Positions 35,568-45,605 of a stretch of 64,000 nt of DNA are shown here, piece by piece. This DNA is from Streptosporangium brasiliense (GTDB lineage: Bacteria; Actinomycetota; Actinomycetes; Streptosporangiales; Streptosporangiaceae). How positions within the stretch are numbered: the first letter of the stretch is position 1; every line of letters begins with the position of its first letter. A model generated the notes under the pieces. That model made no database searches. It was not told the origin of the DNA and was given only the letters and a program-made list of their open reading frames with translations. A program made the position numbers and the translations under genes. The stretch lies in contig NZ_JAUSRB010000002.1 of assembly GCF_030811595.1 (NCBI RefSeq), positions 5,828,001 through 5,892,000 on the forward strand, written 5' to 3'.

Positions 35568-37217
35568 ATGTCCGATCACGCATTCTCGGCTCCCGGTTCT
35601 CCTCTCCCGCCGTCCGCCGCCGACGCCGTGCTGGCCGGCCTGACGGACAACCCCCTGGGCGAGACATCGCCGTCGATCTACGACACCGGCCGGGTGGTCA
35701 CGCTGACACCCTGGCTGCCGGGCCTCGACGGCAGGCTGAAGTTCCTGCTGGACAGCCAGCGGCCGGATGGTGTCTGGGGCGCGACCGGCGGGTACGCCGT
35801 TCTGCCGACGCTGAGCGCGACGGAGGCCCTGCTGACCGTCCTGCGCCGCCGCGACTCATCCGCCGTCCCCCCGGGCAGGCTGGCGGCCGCCGCGGGACGC
35901 GGCCTGTCGGCCATCTGGGGGCTGACCCACCGCAACGACCCCGCGCGCCTTCCCGACGTCGTTGCCGCGGAGCTCATCGCGCCCGCGCTGGTGGCGGAGG
36001 TGAACGCACATCTCGACCGGCTGTCCGAGGAGCCGATCACGGGCCTTGACGCGTGGGGCTCCGGCGGGCGGCTGCCGCTGCCCCCGGGCTCCGATCCCTC
36101 GGCACTGGCCCGGGCCCGGGAGCACCTGCGCGTGAGCGGGGACGTCCAGGCCAAGCTGTGGTATTCGCTGGAGGTCATGGGCGCTGCCGCCCGTGGCACG
36201 CGGGCGAGGCCCGTCGACGGCGCCCTCGCCTGCTCCGTGTCCGCCACGGCGGCGTGGCTGGGCCACCCTCCGATCGCCGAGCCGGCTTCGATCGCCTTCC
36301 TCCAGGCGACGGCCGCGGCGTACGGAGGAGCCGTGCCGGGCACGTTCCCGCTGTATGGGTTCGAGCGGACCTGGGCCATCGGCGCCCTCGTCCGAGTGGG
36401 CATCGACGTGCGCGTTCCGCCGTCGCTCATCGAGGATCTGGAGCAGAGCCTCGCCGCGGGCGCCGTAGGAGGGGCGCCGGGCCTGCCCCCCGACGCCGAC
36501 AGCACCAGCGCCGGGTTCGCCACCCTGGCCCGGCTCGGCCGCCCGCGGACCCCGGACTGCCTGTGGGAGTTCGAGCTCGACGACCACTTCTGCTGCTGGC
36601 AGGGGGAGCGCACCCCGTCCCCGACGGCCAACGCCCACGTGCTGGAGGCGTTCGCAGAGCACATCGCGCGCAACGCCGGCGACTCCGGTCGCCACCGGGC
36701 CGCCGTGAGGAAGATCGTCCGCTGGCTGGCCGGCGTGCAGCTCGAAAACGGGTCCTGGGCGGACAAGTGGCACGCCTCTCCCTACTACGCGACGTCACAC
36801 TGCTCCCTGGCCCTGGACCTGGTGGCGGACCCGGGTGCGGAGCGCGCGGTGCGCCGGGCGGTGGAGTGGACGCTTGCCACCCAGAACGCCGACGGGTCCT
36901 GGGGGATATGGGGCGGCACCAGCGAGGAGACCGCGTACGCGATCCATGTCCTGCTGCACACCGCGCCCGGACGGAGCGACCCCCGGTCGGGGCGGGCAGC
37001 CGCCCGCGGCCGGGAATTCCTGCTGTCGCAGGACCCCGAACGGCATCCGCCGCTGTGGCACCAGAAGGATCTCTTCGCGCCCGCGGCCGTCTGCCGGGCC
37101 GTACGCCTGGCGGCTCTCCGTCTCACCGACAGTCACACAGCGCCCACCGCGGACGCCGGGAAGGGCCCTGGACACGGTTCCGCCGATCATCGGAGGCAAA
37201 TGAGAGCGGGCCGCTGA
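35568..37217 (+). CDS. Class II diterpene cyclase (copalyl diphosphate synthase-like)
   Basis: A 549-residue alpha-barrel cyclase that protonates the double bond of GGPP to give a bicyclic diphosphate. Its length and repeats (LLDSQRPDGVWG, LENGSWADKWHASPYYATSH, TQNADGSWGIWGGTSEETAYA) are those of bacterial class II diterpene cyclases. The catalytic aspartate motif is Asp309-Ala-Asp-Ser312 (DADSTS), a DxD[DST] variant. The ATG at 35568 has AAGGGAAG upstream, so a longer frame from 35466 was not used. It lies between the two P450 genes. The exact stereochemistry of the product cannot be read from sequence. Confidence 0.92.
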   Translation: MSDHAFSAPGSPLPPSAADAVLAGLTDNPLGETSPSIYDTGRVVTLTPWLPGLDGRLKFLLDSQRPDGVWGATGGYAVLPTLSATEALLTVLRRRDSSAVPPGRLAAAAGRGLSAIWGLTHRNDPARLPDVVAAELIAPALVAEVNAHLDRLSEEPITGLDAWGSGGRLPLPPGSDPSALARAREHLRVSGDVQAKLWYSLEVMGAAARGTRARPVDGALACSVSATAAWLGHPPIAEPASIAFLQATAAAYGGAVPGTFPLYGFERTWAIGALVRVGIDVRVPPSLIEDLEQSLAAGAVGGAPGLPPDADSTSAGFATLARLGRPRTPDCLWEFELDDHFCCWQGERTPSPTANAHVLEAFAEHIARNAGDSGRHRAAVRKIVRWLAGVQLENGSWADKWHASPYYATSHCSLALDLVADPGAERAVRRAVEWTLATQNADGSWGIWGGTSEETAYAIHVLLHTAPGRSDPRSGRAAARGREFLLSQDPERHPPLWHQKDLFAPAAVCRAVRLAALRLTDSHTAPTADAGKGPGHGSADHRRQMRAGR

Positions 37218-37425
37218 CCGGGTGTCCGCAACCGCCGCACGTGCTCTTACGTGGCTCCACGTCGCCGGCGAAAGCGATCAGGAGAATGACCCGTTCGCGA
37301 TCGCGGCCAGGATCACCCGATCGTCCACGCGCCGCCGCCTGGCACTGATCGAACAGATACGGACCTGCGAAGTCGTGCTGGGCGGCCCTGGGCGCGGCAA
37401 CTCGTAGTCCACAACACGCATCGCC

Positions 37426-37437
37426 CGAGACAGGAGA
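37426..37437 (+). repeat. P450 leader repeat, copy 3
   Basis: CGAGACAGGAGA occurs eight bases before the ATG of the second P450, identical to the two copies at 32974 and 33051. It contains the ribosome site, so the duplication of the P450 gene included its leader. Confidence 0.6.
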
Positions 37438-37445
37438 CAGCCGCA

Positions 37446-38834
37446 ATGCCCGTCCGGATCAGCTACAACGATGCCGAGCCGGCCCGTCAGGCCGACACCG
37501 TCCCCTTCTACCGTGTGCTGCCGATGCTCGCACGGGGTCCGGTGGACGCGCTCGCGGAACTCGGCAGGCAGGCACGCGGGGAAGCCCTGCGGCTGGACCT
37601 GGGGCCGTTCCGCCCCTACCTGCTGACCCATCCCGAGCACGTCCAGCGGGTACTGCGCGGCAACTCGGCGAACTACGTACGCGAAGGCATGCTCTGGAAG
37701 CCGCTGCGGCGTCTTTTCGGCACCGACGGCATCCTCGGTGAGGGGCCTGCCTGGAAGTCCAGCCGCACGATCCTGCAGCCCCTGTTCACCGCGAGGTACG
37801 TCGCGTCGCTCGCCGAGCAGATGGCGGACGCGATCGCGGAGCGGATCGACGGACTGGACGAGTTCGCCCGGTCGGGACGGTCGATCGACGCCGCCGAGGA
37901 GATGACCGACATCGTGATGCATGCCACCGCCAGAGTTCTGTTCGGAGACAAGATCTCTCCTGCGGACGGGCGACGGCTCGCTCCGACGTTTGACACGCTC
38001 GCCGCGTCCATGGGCTTCCGCATGCTCATGCCGTTCATGCCCTACTCCGTCCCGCTGCCGGGCGATCGGGCGTTCATGAACGCCGTCAAGGCGATCGACG
38101 AGGTGGTGTATCCGCTGATCCGCAAGGCTCGGGCCCAGCCCGACGACGGTTCCGACATCATCTCCGCCCTGTGCCGGGCCCACGACGAGGACCAGGCCGG
38201 GGACCGGCAGGTCCGTGACGACCTCGTCAGCATCTTCCTGGCGTCGACCGACACCACGGCGATGAGCCTGACCTGGTTGTGGCCGGTGCTCCACGCCCAT
38301 CCGGCCGTGGCCGCCCGGCTCTACGACGAGGTCGACCGCGTGGTCGGCGCCGGACCGGCCCGTCCGTCACACGTCCCGGAACTGCGCTACACCAAGATGG
38401 TCCTGCAGGAACTGATACGCCTGCATCCGCCGGGCTGGGTCATGCCGCGGATGGCCGTCGTGTCCGATGATATCGGCGGAGTGCGGATCAAAGCCGGCTC
38501 GATAGTGGTGACCAGCCCTTATGCCACGCATCGGCTGGACGAGTTCTGGGAGCGTCCGCTCGACTTCGACCCGGAACGCTTCTCACCGGACATCGCCGAA
38601 CGCCGGCACCGATACTCCTACTTCCCCTTCGGGGGCGGTCCCCACCAGTGCCTCGGCCAGTACCTGTTCTACATCGAGGCGCCGCTCGCCGTCGCCACCA
38701 TTTTGAGCCGCTTCCGGCCGGTGGTGCGTAACCCGGGACCGTTCACCCCCTTGCCAAGCGTGGCGTTGCGTCCCAAGCAGAAGATAGAGCTGGGCCTCGT
38801 GCCCGTCGAACGCACCCCACCCAGGCCGCGGTGA
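37446..38834 (+). CDS. Cytochrome P450 (second paralog)
   Basis: A 462-residue P450 with the I-helix LASTDTTAM, ExxR in LQELIRLHPPGW, FDPERFSPD and the heme loop YFPFGGGPHQCLGQYL with Cys402. The I-helix Gly of the first P450 is replaced by Ser (AST), which may alter oxygen activation or substrate fit. Whole stretches such as AFMNAVKAIDEVVYPLIRKA are nearly the same as in the first paralog, as is the leader. It follows the class II cyclase by 228 bases and closes the diterpene gene set. A second oxidation of the scaffold is the likely role. Confidence 0.93.
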   Translation: MPVRISYNDAEPARQADTVPFYRVLPMLARGPVDALAELGRQARGEALRLDLGPFRPYLLTHPEHVQRVLRGNSANYVREGMLWKPLRRLFGTDGILGEGPAWKSSRTILQPLFTARYVASLAEQMADAIAERIDGLDEFARSGRSIDAAEEMTDIVMHATARVLFGDKISPADGRRLAPTFDTLAASMGFRMLMPFMPYSVPLPGDRAFMNAVKAIDEVVYPLIRKARAQPDDGSDIISALCRAHDEDQAGDRQVRDDLVSIFLASTDTTAMSLTWLWPVLHAHPAVAARLYDEVDRVVGAGPARPSHVPELRYTKMVLQELIRLHPPGWVMPRMAVVSDDIGGVRIKAGSIVVTSPYATHRLDEFWERPLDFDPERFSPDIAERRHRYSYFPFGGGPHQCLGQYLFYIEAPLAVATILSRFRPVVRNPGPFTPLPSVALRPKQKIELGLVPVERTPPRPR

Positions 38835-39038
38835 CGGTTCCCACGCTTGGCGGCCGCCGGCGACTGCAGAGCGCGGAACGAGCCGCGCGGCGGCCACTTC
38901 GCTACGGGTCCCCGGCAAGCCCGCTACAGGTGAGACCAAGCATGTCGCAGGAGCGGGCGACCACCATCGGTGACCGATCCGGCGTTTTCCCCGCGCAGGG
39001 ACCCGAGCCCGGCGTGAACCCTGCCGCACATCACCGAA

Positions 39039-39055
39039 CCGTGCCGACGGCACGG
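39039..39055 (+). promoter_or_regulatory. Short hairpin ahead of the giant secreted protein gene
   Basis: CCGTGCC-GAC-GGCACGG forms a perfect seven-base stem nine bases before the GAGGAA ribosome site. It could affect translation start or end an upstream transcript. Confidence 0.35.
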
Positions 39056-39074
39056 CCTGGAACGAGGAATTTCC

Positions 39075-42000
39075 TTGAAGAGACTCATCAGGCGCGCCTC
39101 CACCCGATGGGTGGCGTTGTCGCTGGCGGCTGCGGTGGCCGGCGCCCCCGCCCTGCCCGCATCCGCGATCGCCGCATCCCCGCCGGACCCGTCTCCGGGC
39201 AAGGGAGCGGCAGCGGTCTCCGCCTTCAGTGGCCCGTTCACCGATCTCGGCAGCCTCAACACGATCCAGGGTCAGGTCGGAGGAATCAACAACAAGGGGC
39301 AGGTCGCTTCGGCGATCAACCGCACGTCGGACCCGATGGAGGCGAAGAACGGAGCCGTGCTGTTCTCCGGCGGCTCTTTCACGGATATTCACGCGAGCCT
39401 CGGCGACGTCGTCTACAGCCGCGCCCGGGACGTCAATGACGACGGCACCGTGGTCGGCACCTACGGCACCCATTCGCAGTCCTACATCTTCAAGGACGGT
39501 GCGGTGACGCGGATAGACCTGCCGTTGGCGACGGCCCTCAACAACAAGGGGCAGGTCGTGGGCCCGGCATGGATACGGGACCCCGACGGCTCCGTGTTGA
39601 GACTTCAATCCTGGCAGAATCAGCGCATCGAGGTCTCCTCGCTGAACAACTCCGGTTCCGTGGCCGGCGGCGCGGACATGAACCCCGACCCGAAAGTGAT
39701 GGACTTCCGGGCCTTCCGCACCAAACCTGGCGAGCCGGTCAACCCCATACGAGACCGCCTGGAGTACATAGGGAGCACGGTTGCGTTCGACATCAACGAC
39801 AAAGGGCAGGTCGCAGGCTACGGGACGGACAGAAACGACGGTTATGTCCCACTGATCTGGGATGCGAACGGCACACCCAAGGAGCAACGGACAAGCCACG
39901 GCGGCATGGTGGACGCCATCAACAACGCGGGCATCGGGGTCGGAAGGATGTATGGAATAGATCGCAGATTTGCGGCCGCGATATATTTCGACGGGTACGG
40001 TACCGACCTGAACACCTTCGTCATGAACATGACCAACTTGGATTTAATAGCGGCGACCGGGATCAACGACGCCAACCAGATTGCCGGCATCGCGAAGGAC
40101 GCCGACAACGTCGCCCATGCTTTCCTTCTCGATCTGGGGGCACCCTTCCCCGAAATTATGCAGACAGAGATCCAGTCTGCTGTATATCCGGATGACAATA
40201 ATTATTCGAAATTGCATGGTGTGGCTGTCGACGGCAACCCGATGCGCATCGTTGTCGCCCTCAGGAACGCAAGCCCCCACCCCGTGACCGTGCAACTGCA
40301 GGCGTACCATTCCCCTAATCCCGGACATGACGACCTGGGGACGCCAATACTGGATAAACCAGAGGAGGTATACATCCGGCCGCTGAGCTCAGCGGACGGG
40401 TATTTAAGATGGTCGCCGAAGAAGACCTCGGGAATCGCCTGGGACAAGGGTGAGCCGGTCTCGCGTCGCTATGTTAAATTGCAGCTCCTCGTCGGCGGCG
40501 TTGAGAAGTTCTACCTCGAAAAGCATCTCGACGTCATGCCGAAGCCGACGGTCCTGGTGCACGGCTGGAAGAGCGACGCCCAGGCAGCCTGGGGAAACAC
40601 CGGCGAGATCCTGAAGAAGATCCATCCCCGGATGGGGGTGTTCGCGGTCGGCGACGGCCAGTTCGGCACCGGACCTTCCGGCGGCACGCTTGACACCGGC
40701 ACCGAGTCGGAGCCGTTCAAGCGGACCAAGATGCTCTGGGAGAACGCCGAGGAGATGGCGATGTACGTCGAGAACGTGCGCAGGAGGACGGGCGCGTTCC
40801 AGGTCGATGTCATCGCCCATTCGATGGGTGGGCTGATCACCCGGCAGTACGTCCAGACCAAGATGCCGAAATCGTCCATCCGCTTGCCCGCGGTGAACCG
40901 GATGCTGCAGATGGGCACCCCCAACATGGGGAGTTGTCTCGCGGACATGCTCGTGGAGGCGGCGAACCTGGGGGGTACCCCCGTTCCGTACTTCCCGGCC
41001 ACCTACGAGCTCACCACGGATTACATGGACGGTGTGTTCAACCGTAAGTATCTGGATCTCAAGGACGTGCGGCCCTCCAACCTGGTGGGCGTGGGCAGGG
41101 CGGTGCCCTGTGGCCTGACTCCCCCCGACGGTGACGGGATCGTTCCGGTGTTCAGTTCGCGGTTCATCTACACGGACACCCCCAGGACCGGCACGGCGCA
41201 TACGTCGATGACGTCCTCGGAGCCGGACTTCCTGGCCTACATCAGGCCGCGGCTCGCCGTGGCGCCGGACACGACCGGCACCGCGGGGCCCGCGGTCCCG
41301 GGGCTGAGGAAGGACGCCACCGTCGAGTCCGACACGGAAACCGCAGTCGGGGCCGCGGCCGAGGCCGAGGCGATGTCGACGTTCGCCACCTCGTCGACCA
41401 CCGTGGAGCCGGGCCGGACGGCGAGTGTGCCGCTGGACGTTCCGCAGGGTACGGCGTTCGGCGTGACGGGAGTGCTGCCGCCGACGGTGGGACTGCTGCT
41501 GCGTGACCCGTCGGGCAAGCCGGCCGCGCAGTACGCGGCGGGCAGCGAGCAGGCCAGGCAGCCTGTTCAGGGGTTGAGCGTGGCCAAGCCGCGGGCGGGC
41601 GCGTGGAAGCTGGAGATCACGAACTCCGCGGCCGAGCCGGTCACCGCCACCCTGGGCGCCTGGGTCGCGGGCAACCCGGTGAAGGTGTCGGCGGTGAAGG
41701 CCGGGCAGTCCTCCGACGAGGGCCGGGTGCGGGTGGTCGCCGGTGTGACCGACGGCGGTGCGCCGGTCACCGGGGTGCCGGTGAAGGCGATCCTGCTCGG
41801 GACGGACGGCACGCGCCACGAGGTGGTGTTGCAGGACGACGGGGACAACGACGACGGCGCCGCCGGCGACGGCGTGTACGGTGCCGTGTCCGAACCGCTG
41901 GCCGACGGCGCGTACGGCATCACCGTCAGGGCCGACATCGCCAAGGGGCTGCGGACCGCGCGTGCTGTCGTCGAGGTCAGGAAGCCGGATCTGCGGGAGT

Positions 42001-45000
42001 TCGAGCTGACGCTGTCGGCGCAGCCGGGAGGATCGGTCACGGCGTCGCCGGCGCGGGACACGTACCGGGCCGGGACCGAGGTGACGATCACGGCGACCGC
42101 GGAGGCCGGGCGGATGCCGCTGGGGTGGACCGTCGACGGCGAGGAGCGGCCCGCCGGCACGCTGAAGATCGTGATGGACGGCCCGCACACGGTGGTGGCC
42201 CGGTTCGGGTCCTACACGGTGACCGAGCTGGGCGGGCTGCCCGGTGGGGAGGCGACGTCCACCAGTGCGGTGGCGTTGAACGACCGTGGTCAGGTCGCGG
42301 CCACGACGGTGAAGGACGGCAAGCGGCGCGCGGTGCGCTGGGAAACCGGTGCGCTCACCGACCTGGGCGGTCTGCCATGCACCGCCGGCCCGTCCTCCCA
42401 CGATCAGTGCCATGTGGAGGCCACGGGGATCAACGAGGCCGGGGATGTCTCCGGGTACGCGGTCACCTCGGTAGGCGACAGCAACGTGCAGCACCCCGTG
42501 CTGTTCGGCAGGGACGGGTCGGTCGCCGATCTGGACCAGTCTTCCGGCTACGTGGGCGCGGCATTGGATGTGAACGACAACGGTCAGGTGTTCGGCGTCA
42601 AGGACGTCAGCCGTGAGGGCGGCAAGTGGGTGATGTGGGATCAGGGACCCGCGGTCGAGCTGCCGGCCACCCTACCGTTCCACGCGTACTACGGTTACAG
42701 CAGCGGCAGCCAGACCAGTGCCGCGGCACCGCGGATCAACGCGCGTGGCGCCGTGGTCGGTGCGCGTGTGAACGAGACGGACTTCTTCGGGACACCCGTC
42801 GGCTGGGCTCCGGCGGTCTACCAGGACGGAGTGACCGGCGAGCTTCCCAGGCTCACGGTCCCGGGGAGGACCTGTGACACGCCCTATGGCGCCGCATACG
42901 ACATCAACACCACCGGTGTCGTGGCCGGTTCGTGGGCGTGCAGCCGGGTGAACTCCGACCAGCACGCCGTGGTGTGGCAGGACGGCCAGGCGACCGATCT
43001 CGGTGTGGGTGTGGCGAGCGCGGTCAACGACTCCGGACTCGTGGCCGGCAGTGCGCTCGACCCGGACGTCTCCACTTCGTTCAGGAAGGTCTTCGAGCCG
43101 GTGCTGTGGCTGGAGGGCGTCAAGTTCCCGCTGGCGGGTCTGCTGCCCCGGCCGTTGTGCCCGCAGGAGGAGGACGACACGACGGTGCCGTGCATGGGCC
43201 TGCGCTGGTTGTACGACGTGAACGCGGCGGGCCAGATCGTGGCGCAGGGGTTCGTGCGGGATCGGTCGCCGTCGACGGAGGGGTTCGTCGAGTCCCGGCG
43301 GTCGTTCCTGCTGACCCCGACCGTGGCGCGGACGGATCTGGAGGTCACCGCCGAGGTGTCGGCCGGCGAGCCGGGGCCGGCCTCGAAGGTGACCTGGACG
43401 GCCACCGTGACCAACAAGGGTGACGACACCGCCACCGACGTCCGGCTGGACGTGCTTGTCCCGCAGGCGGTCACCGGCGCGACCTGTGACACGTGGCGGG
43501 GTGTCTGCTCGGCGATCAAGGGTGGGTTCCGCAACACGGTCAAGGTGCTGGAGCCGGGCTGGTCGGCCACCGTCGAGGTGACCGCGACCGTCCCGGCCGG
43601 CACCGCCGACGGTACCGAGCTGAAGACCCGGGTGATGGCGGCCAGCCTGGCGGTGTCCGACCCGAAGATCACCAACAATGGGGCGGAGGTCACCTCGACG
43701 GTGCGTCCGCTGCTGAACCGGTCGGGGGTGAACTGGCTGGAGCCGGTGGAGGTGGGCCAGGTCAGTCACGAGGTGGCGGTGACGTTGACCAACCGGCTGA
43801 ACGGGCCGATCCCGTTGAAGGTGATCGCGGTCAGCGGGCCGTTCACCCAGTCCAACGCCTGCCCGGTGGAGTTGGCGGTCGGCCAGGCGTGCACGGTGCA
43901 GGTGAGGTTCGCTCCCACCGCGGAGGGCCCGGCCGGCGGCACGCTGACCTTCACCACCGCCGACGACGTCCAGCCGGCGTTCACCGTGCCGCTGACCGGT
44001 CAGGGGGCCAAGGCCGGCAGCACGCCGGTCGTGCAGGCGCCGGCCGAGCCGGTCCGGGGCCAGGTGGGCAGACCGTTCACCCTGCAGGTTCCGTTCACCG
44101 ACTCCGAGGCCGGAGACACGCATACCGCCCAGGTCGCCTGGGGTGACGGACCGCCGGTGCCGGCGGAGGTGACCCCGCAATCCGGTGGGGGCACCGTCAC
44201 GGTGACCCGGACGTTCACCACCCCGCGCACCGGCATCGCCCTGGTGATGGTCACCGACGGCAGCGGCAGGACCGGGTCCGCGGGCGTGCCCTACGTGATC
44301 GAGGAAGCGACGCCCAACCAGTCGCCAAGGGTGCTCGACGGAGCATCCGACGTCGAGCTCACGGTGGGGGAGACGCTGCGGCGCACCGTGACCTTCACCG
44401 ACCCGGACTCGACCTCCTGGACGGCCACGGTGGACTACGGGGACGGTTCCGGCCCCCAGCCGGTCACGCCCGACGCCGCCAAGCAGATCACCCTGGAGCG
44501 CCAGTGGGCCACTCCCGGGACCTACCCGGTCACGGTGAAGGTCACCGACGACGGCGGCCTGGAGACCGCGGCCACCTTCACGGTCACGGTTGTGCCCGCC
44601 GAGACACCGAACCAGGCCCCCGTGGTGAGCCTGACCGGTCCGGACACGATAGAAGAGGGTTCGCTCTGGAAGGCGGAAGGGGCGTTCACAGACGACGACT
44701 CCACCTCCTGGACGGCCACGGTCGACTACGGCGACGGCAACGGGCCCAGGGAGCTGAATCCGCAGGGCAGGCAGCTGACGCTGGAGCACACGCCCGGCGA
44801 CGACGGTGAGCGCACCGTCACGGTGGCGGTGACCGATGACAAGGGCGCGACCGGCACGGTGACGCTGAAGCTCCGGGCGGCCAACGCCGCGCCGCGGGTG
44901 AGGCTGGAAGCGCCGGCGGTGGCGAAGGTCGTGCCGGTGGGTCAAGCGATCTCGCTCAGCGCGTCGTTCACCGATCCGGGCAGCGCCGACACCCACACCG

Positions 45001-45605
45001 CCACGTGGACCGTCGGCGGGCAGCCGGTGACCGGTGCGGTGGCCGAGAACGGTGGCACGGGCACCGTCAGCGGATCGCACGTGTTCACCCGGGCCGGGCG
45101 CTACCCGATCTCGGTGACCGTCACCGATGACGACGGCGGTGCGGCCACCGCCGGCTCCATCGACGGCAAGCAAGCATACGTACTGGTCTACGACCCGGCC
45201 GGATCCCTGATCGGGGCCGGGCAGACGGTCTCGCCCGCCGGGGCGTGCACACTGAACGCCGAGTGCGCCAGGCAGGACAAGGCGACCTTCCACATCACCG
45301 CCCGCTACCGCCACAAGGCCACCACCCCCACGGGCGGGCTGCACTACGACGCGCCCGGGTTCGACCTGCGGGACACCTCCTACACGGTGCTCGCCGCCAA
45401 CGGCGGCACGGCGGTCCTGCACGGAGAGGGCAAGGTCAACAAGACCGTCGACGTCGTCTACGAGATCACCGCGGTCGACTCCGGCAAGCCGGCCGACCGC
45501 ACCGACAAACTGGTGGTCAGAGTCTGGAAGAAGAACGGAGAGCTCGTCTACGACAACAGCGCCTCTCCCTCGCCGGTGACCGGCGTCATCCGCGTCAGCG
45601 GCTGA
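39075..45605 (+). CDS. Giant secreted protein: HAF repeats, lipase domain, PKD domains
   Basis: The product has 2176 residues and starts with TTG after GAGGAA. A signal peptide (LSLAAAVAGAPALPASAIA) leads into HAF-type repeats (FTDLGSLNTIQGQVGGINNK). Residues about 490-720 are an alpha/beta-hydrolase lipase domain with PTVLVHGWKSD and the nucleophile Ser583 in VIAHSMGGLITRQYV. Then come a velocity-like beta segment, a second HAF block (VTELGGLPGGEATSTSAVAL), a DUF11-like domain, a Hydin/ASPM-like domain (VQVRFAPTAEGPAGGTLTF) and four PKD-like domains (WTATVDYGDG). The section around 39950-40460 is AT-richer and contains TTA codons, unlike the rest. It may be an extracellular lipase-adhesin; substrate is unknown. 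Confidence 0.88.
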   Translation: MKRLIRRASTRWVALSLAAAVAGAPALPASAIAASPPDPSPGKGAAAVSAFSGPFTDLGSLNTIQGQVGGINNKGQVASAINRTSDPMEAKNGAVLFSGGSFTDIHASLGDVVYSRARDVNDDGTVVGTYGTHSQSYIFKDGAVTRIDLPLATALNNKGQVVGPAWIRDPDGSVLRLQSWQNQRIEVSSLNNSGSVAGGADMNPDPKVMDFRAFRTKPGEPVNPIRDRLEYIGSTVAFDINDKGQVAGYGTDRNDGYVPLIWDANGTPKEQRTSHGGMVDAINNAGIGVGRMYGIDRRFAAAIYFDGYGTDLNTFVMNMTNLDLIAATGINDANQIAGIAKDADNVAHAFLLDLGAPFPEIMQTEIQSAVYPDDNNYSKLHGVAVDGNPMRIVVALRNASPHPVTVQLQAYHSPNPGHDDLGTPILDKPEEVYIRPLSSADGYLRWSPKKTSGIAWDKGEPVSRRYVKLQLLVGGVEKFYLEKHLDVMPKPTVLVHGWKSDAQAAWGNTGEILKKIHPRMGVFAVGDGQFGTGPSGGTLDTGTESEPFKRTKMLWENAEEMAMYVENVRRRTGAFQVDVIAHSMGGLITRQYVQTKMPKSSIRLPAVNRMLQMGTPNMGSCLADMLVEAANLGGTPVPYFPATYELTTDYMDGVFNRKYLDLKDVRPSNLVGVGRAVPCGLTPPDGDGIVPVFSSRFIYTDTPRTGTAHTSMTSSEPDFLAYIRPRLAVAPDTTGTAGPAVPGLRKDATVESDTETAVGAAAEAEAMSTFATSSTTVEPGRTASVPLDVPQGTAFGVTGVLPPTVGLLLRDPSGKPAAQYAAGSEQARQPVQGLSVAKPRAGAWKLEITNSAAEPVTATLGAWVAGNPVKVSAVKAGQSSDEGRVRVVAGVTDGGAPVTGVPVKAILLGTDGTRHEVVLQDDGDNDDGAAGDGVYGAVSEPLADGAYGITVRADIAKGLRTARAVVEVRKPDLREFELTLSAQPGGSVTASPARDTYRAGTEVTITATAEAGRMPLGWTVDGEERPAGTLKIVMDGPHTVVARFGSYTVTELGGLPGGEATSTSAVALNDRGQVAATTVKDGKRRAVRWETGALTDLGGLPCTAGPSSHDQCHVEATGINEAGDVSGYAVTSVGDSNVQHPVLFGRDGSVADLDQSSGYVGAALDVNDNGQVFGVKDVSREGGKWVMWDQGPAVELPATLPFHAYYGYSSGSQTSAAAPRINARGAVVGARVNETDFFGTPVGWAPAVYQDGVTGELPRLTVPGRTCDTPYGAAYDINTTGVVAGSWACSRVNSDQHAVVWQDGQATDLGVGVASAVNDSGLVAGSALDPDVSTSFRKVFEPVLWLEGVKFPLAGLLPRPLCPQEEDDTTVPCMGLRWLYDVNAAGQIVAQGFVRDRSPSTEGFVESRRSFLLTPTVARTDLEVTAEVSAGEPGPASKVTWTATVTNKGDDTATDVRLDVLVPQAVTGATCDTWRGVCSAIKGGFRNTVKVLEPGWSATVEVTATVPAGTADGTELKTRVMAASLAVSDPKITNNGAEVTSTVRPLLNRSGVNWLEPVEVGQVSHEVAVTLTNRLNGPIPLKVIAVSGPFTQSNACPVELAVGQACTVQVRFAPTAEGPAGGTLTFTTADDVQPAFTVPLTGQGAKAGSTPVVQAPAEPVRGQVGRPFTLQVPFTDSEAGDTHTAQVAWGDGPPVPAEVTPQSGGGTVTVTRTFTTPRTGIALVMVTDGSGRTGSAGVPYVIEEATPNQSPRVLDGASDVELTVGETLRRTVTFTDPDSTSWTATVDYGDGSGPQPVTPDAAKQITLERQWATPGTYPVTVKVTDDGGLETAATFTVTVVPAETPNQAPVVSLTGPDTIEEGSLWKAEGAFTDDDSTSWTATVDYGDGNGPRELNPQGRQLTLEHTPGDDGERTVTVAVTDDKGATGTVTLKLRAANAAPRVRLEAPAVAKVVPVGQAISLSASFTDPGSADTHTATWTVGGQPVTGAVAENGGTGTVSGSHVFTRAGRYPISVTVTDDDGGAATAGSIDGKQAYVLVYDPAGSLIGAGQTVSPAGACTLNAECARQDKATFHITARYRHKATTPTGGLHYDAPGFDLRDTSYTVLAANGGTAVLHGEGKVNKTVDVVYEITAVDSGKPADRTDKLVVRVWKKNGELVYDNSASPSPVTGVIRVSG

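Noticed and set aside
37222..37407. A 61-codon frame between the class II cyclase and the second P450
   Set aside because: Helical and charged, but the start has only a weak site and no family is recognisable.
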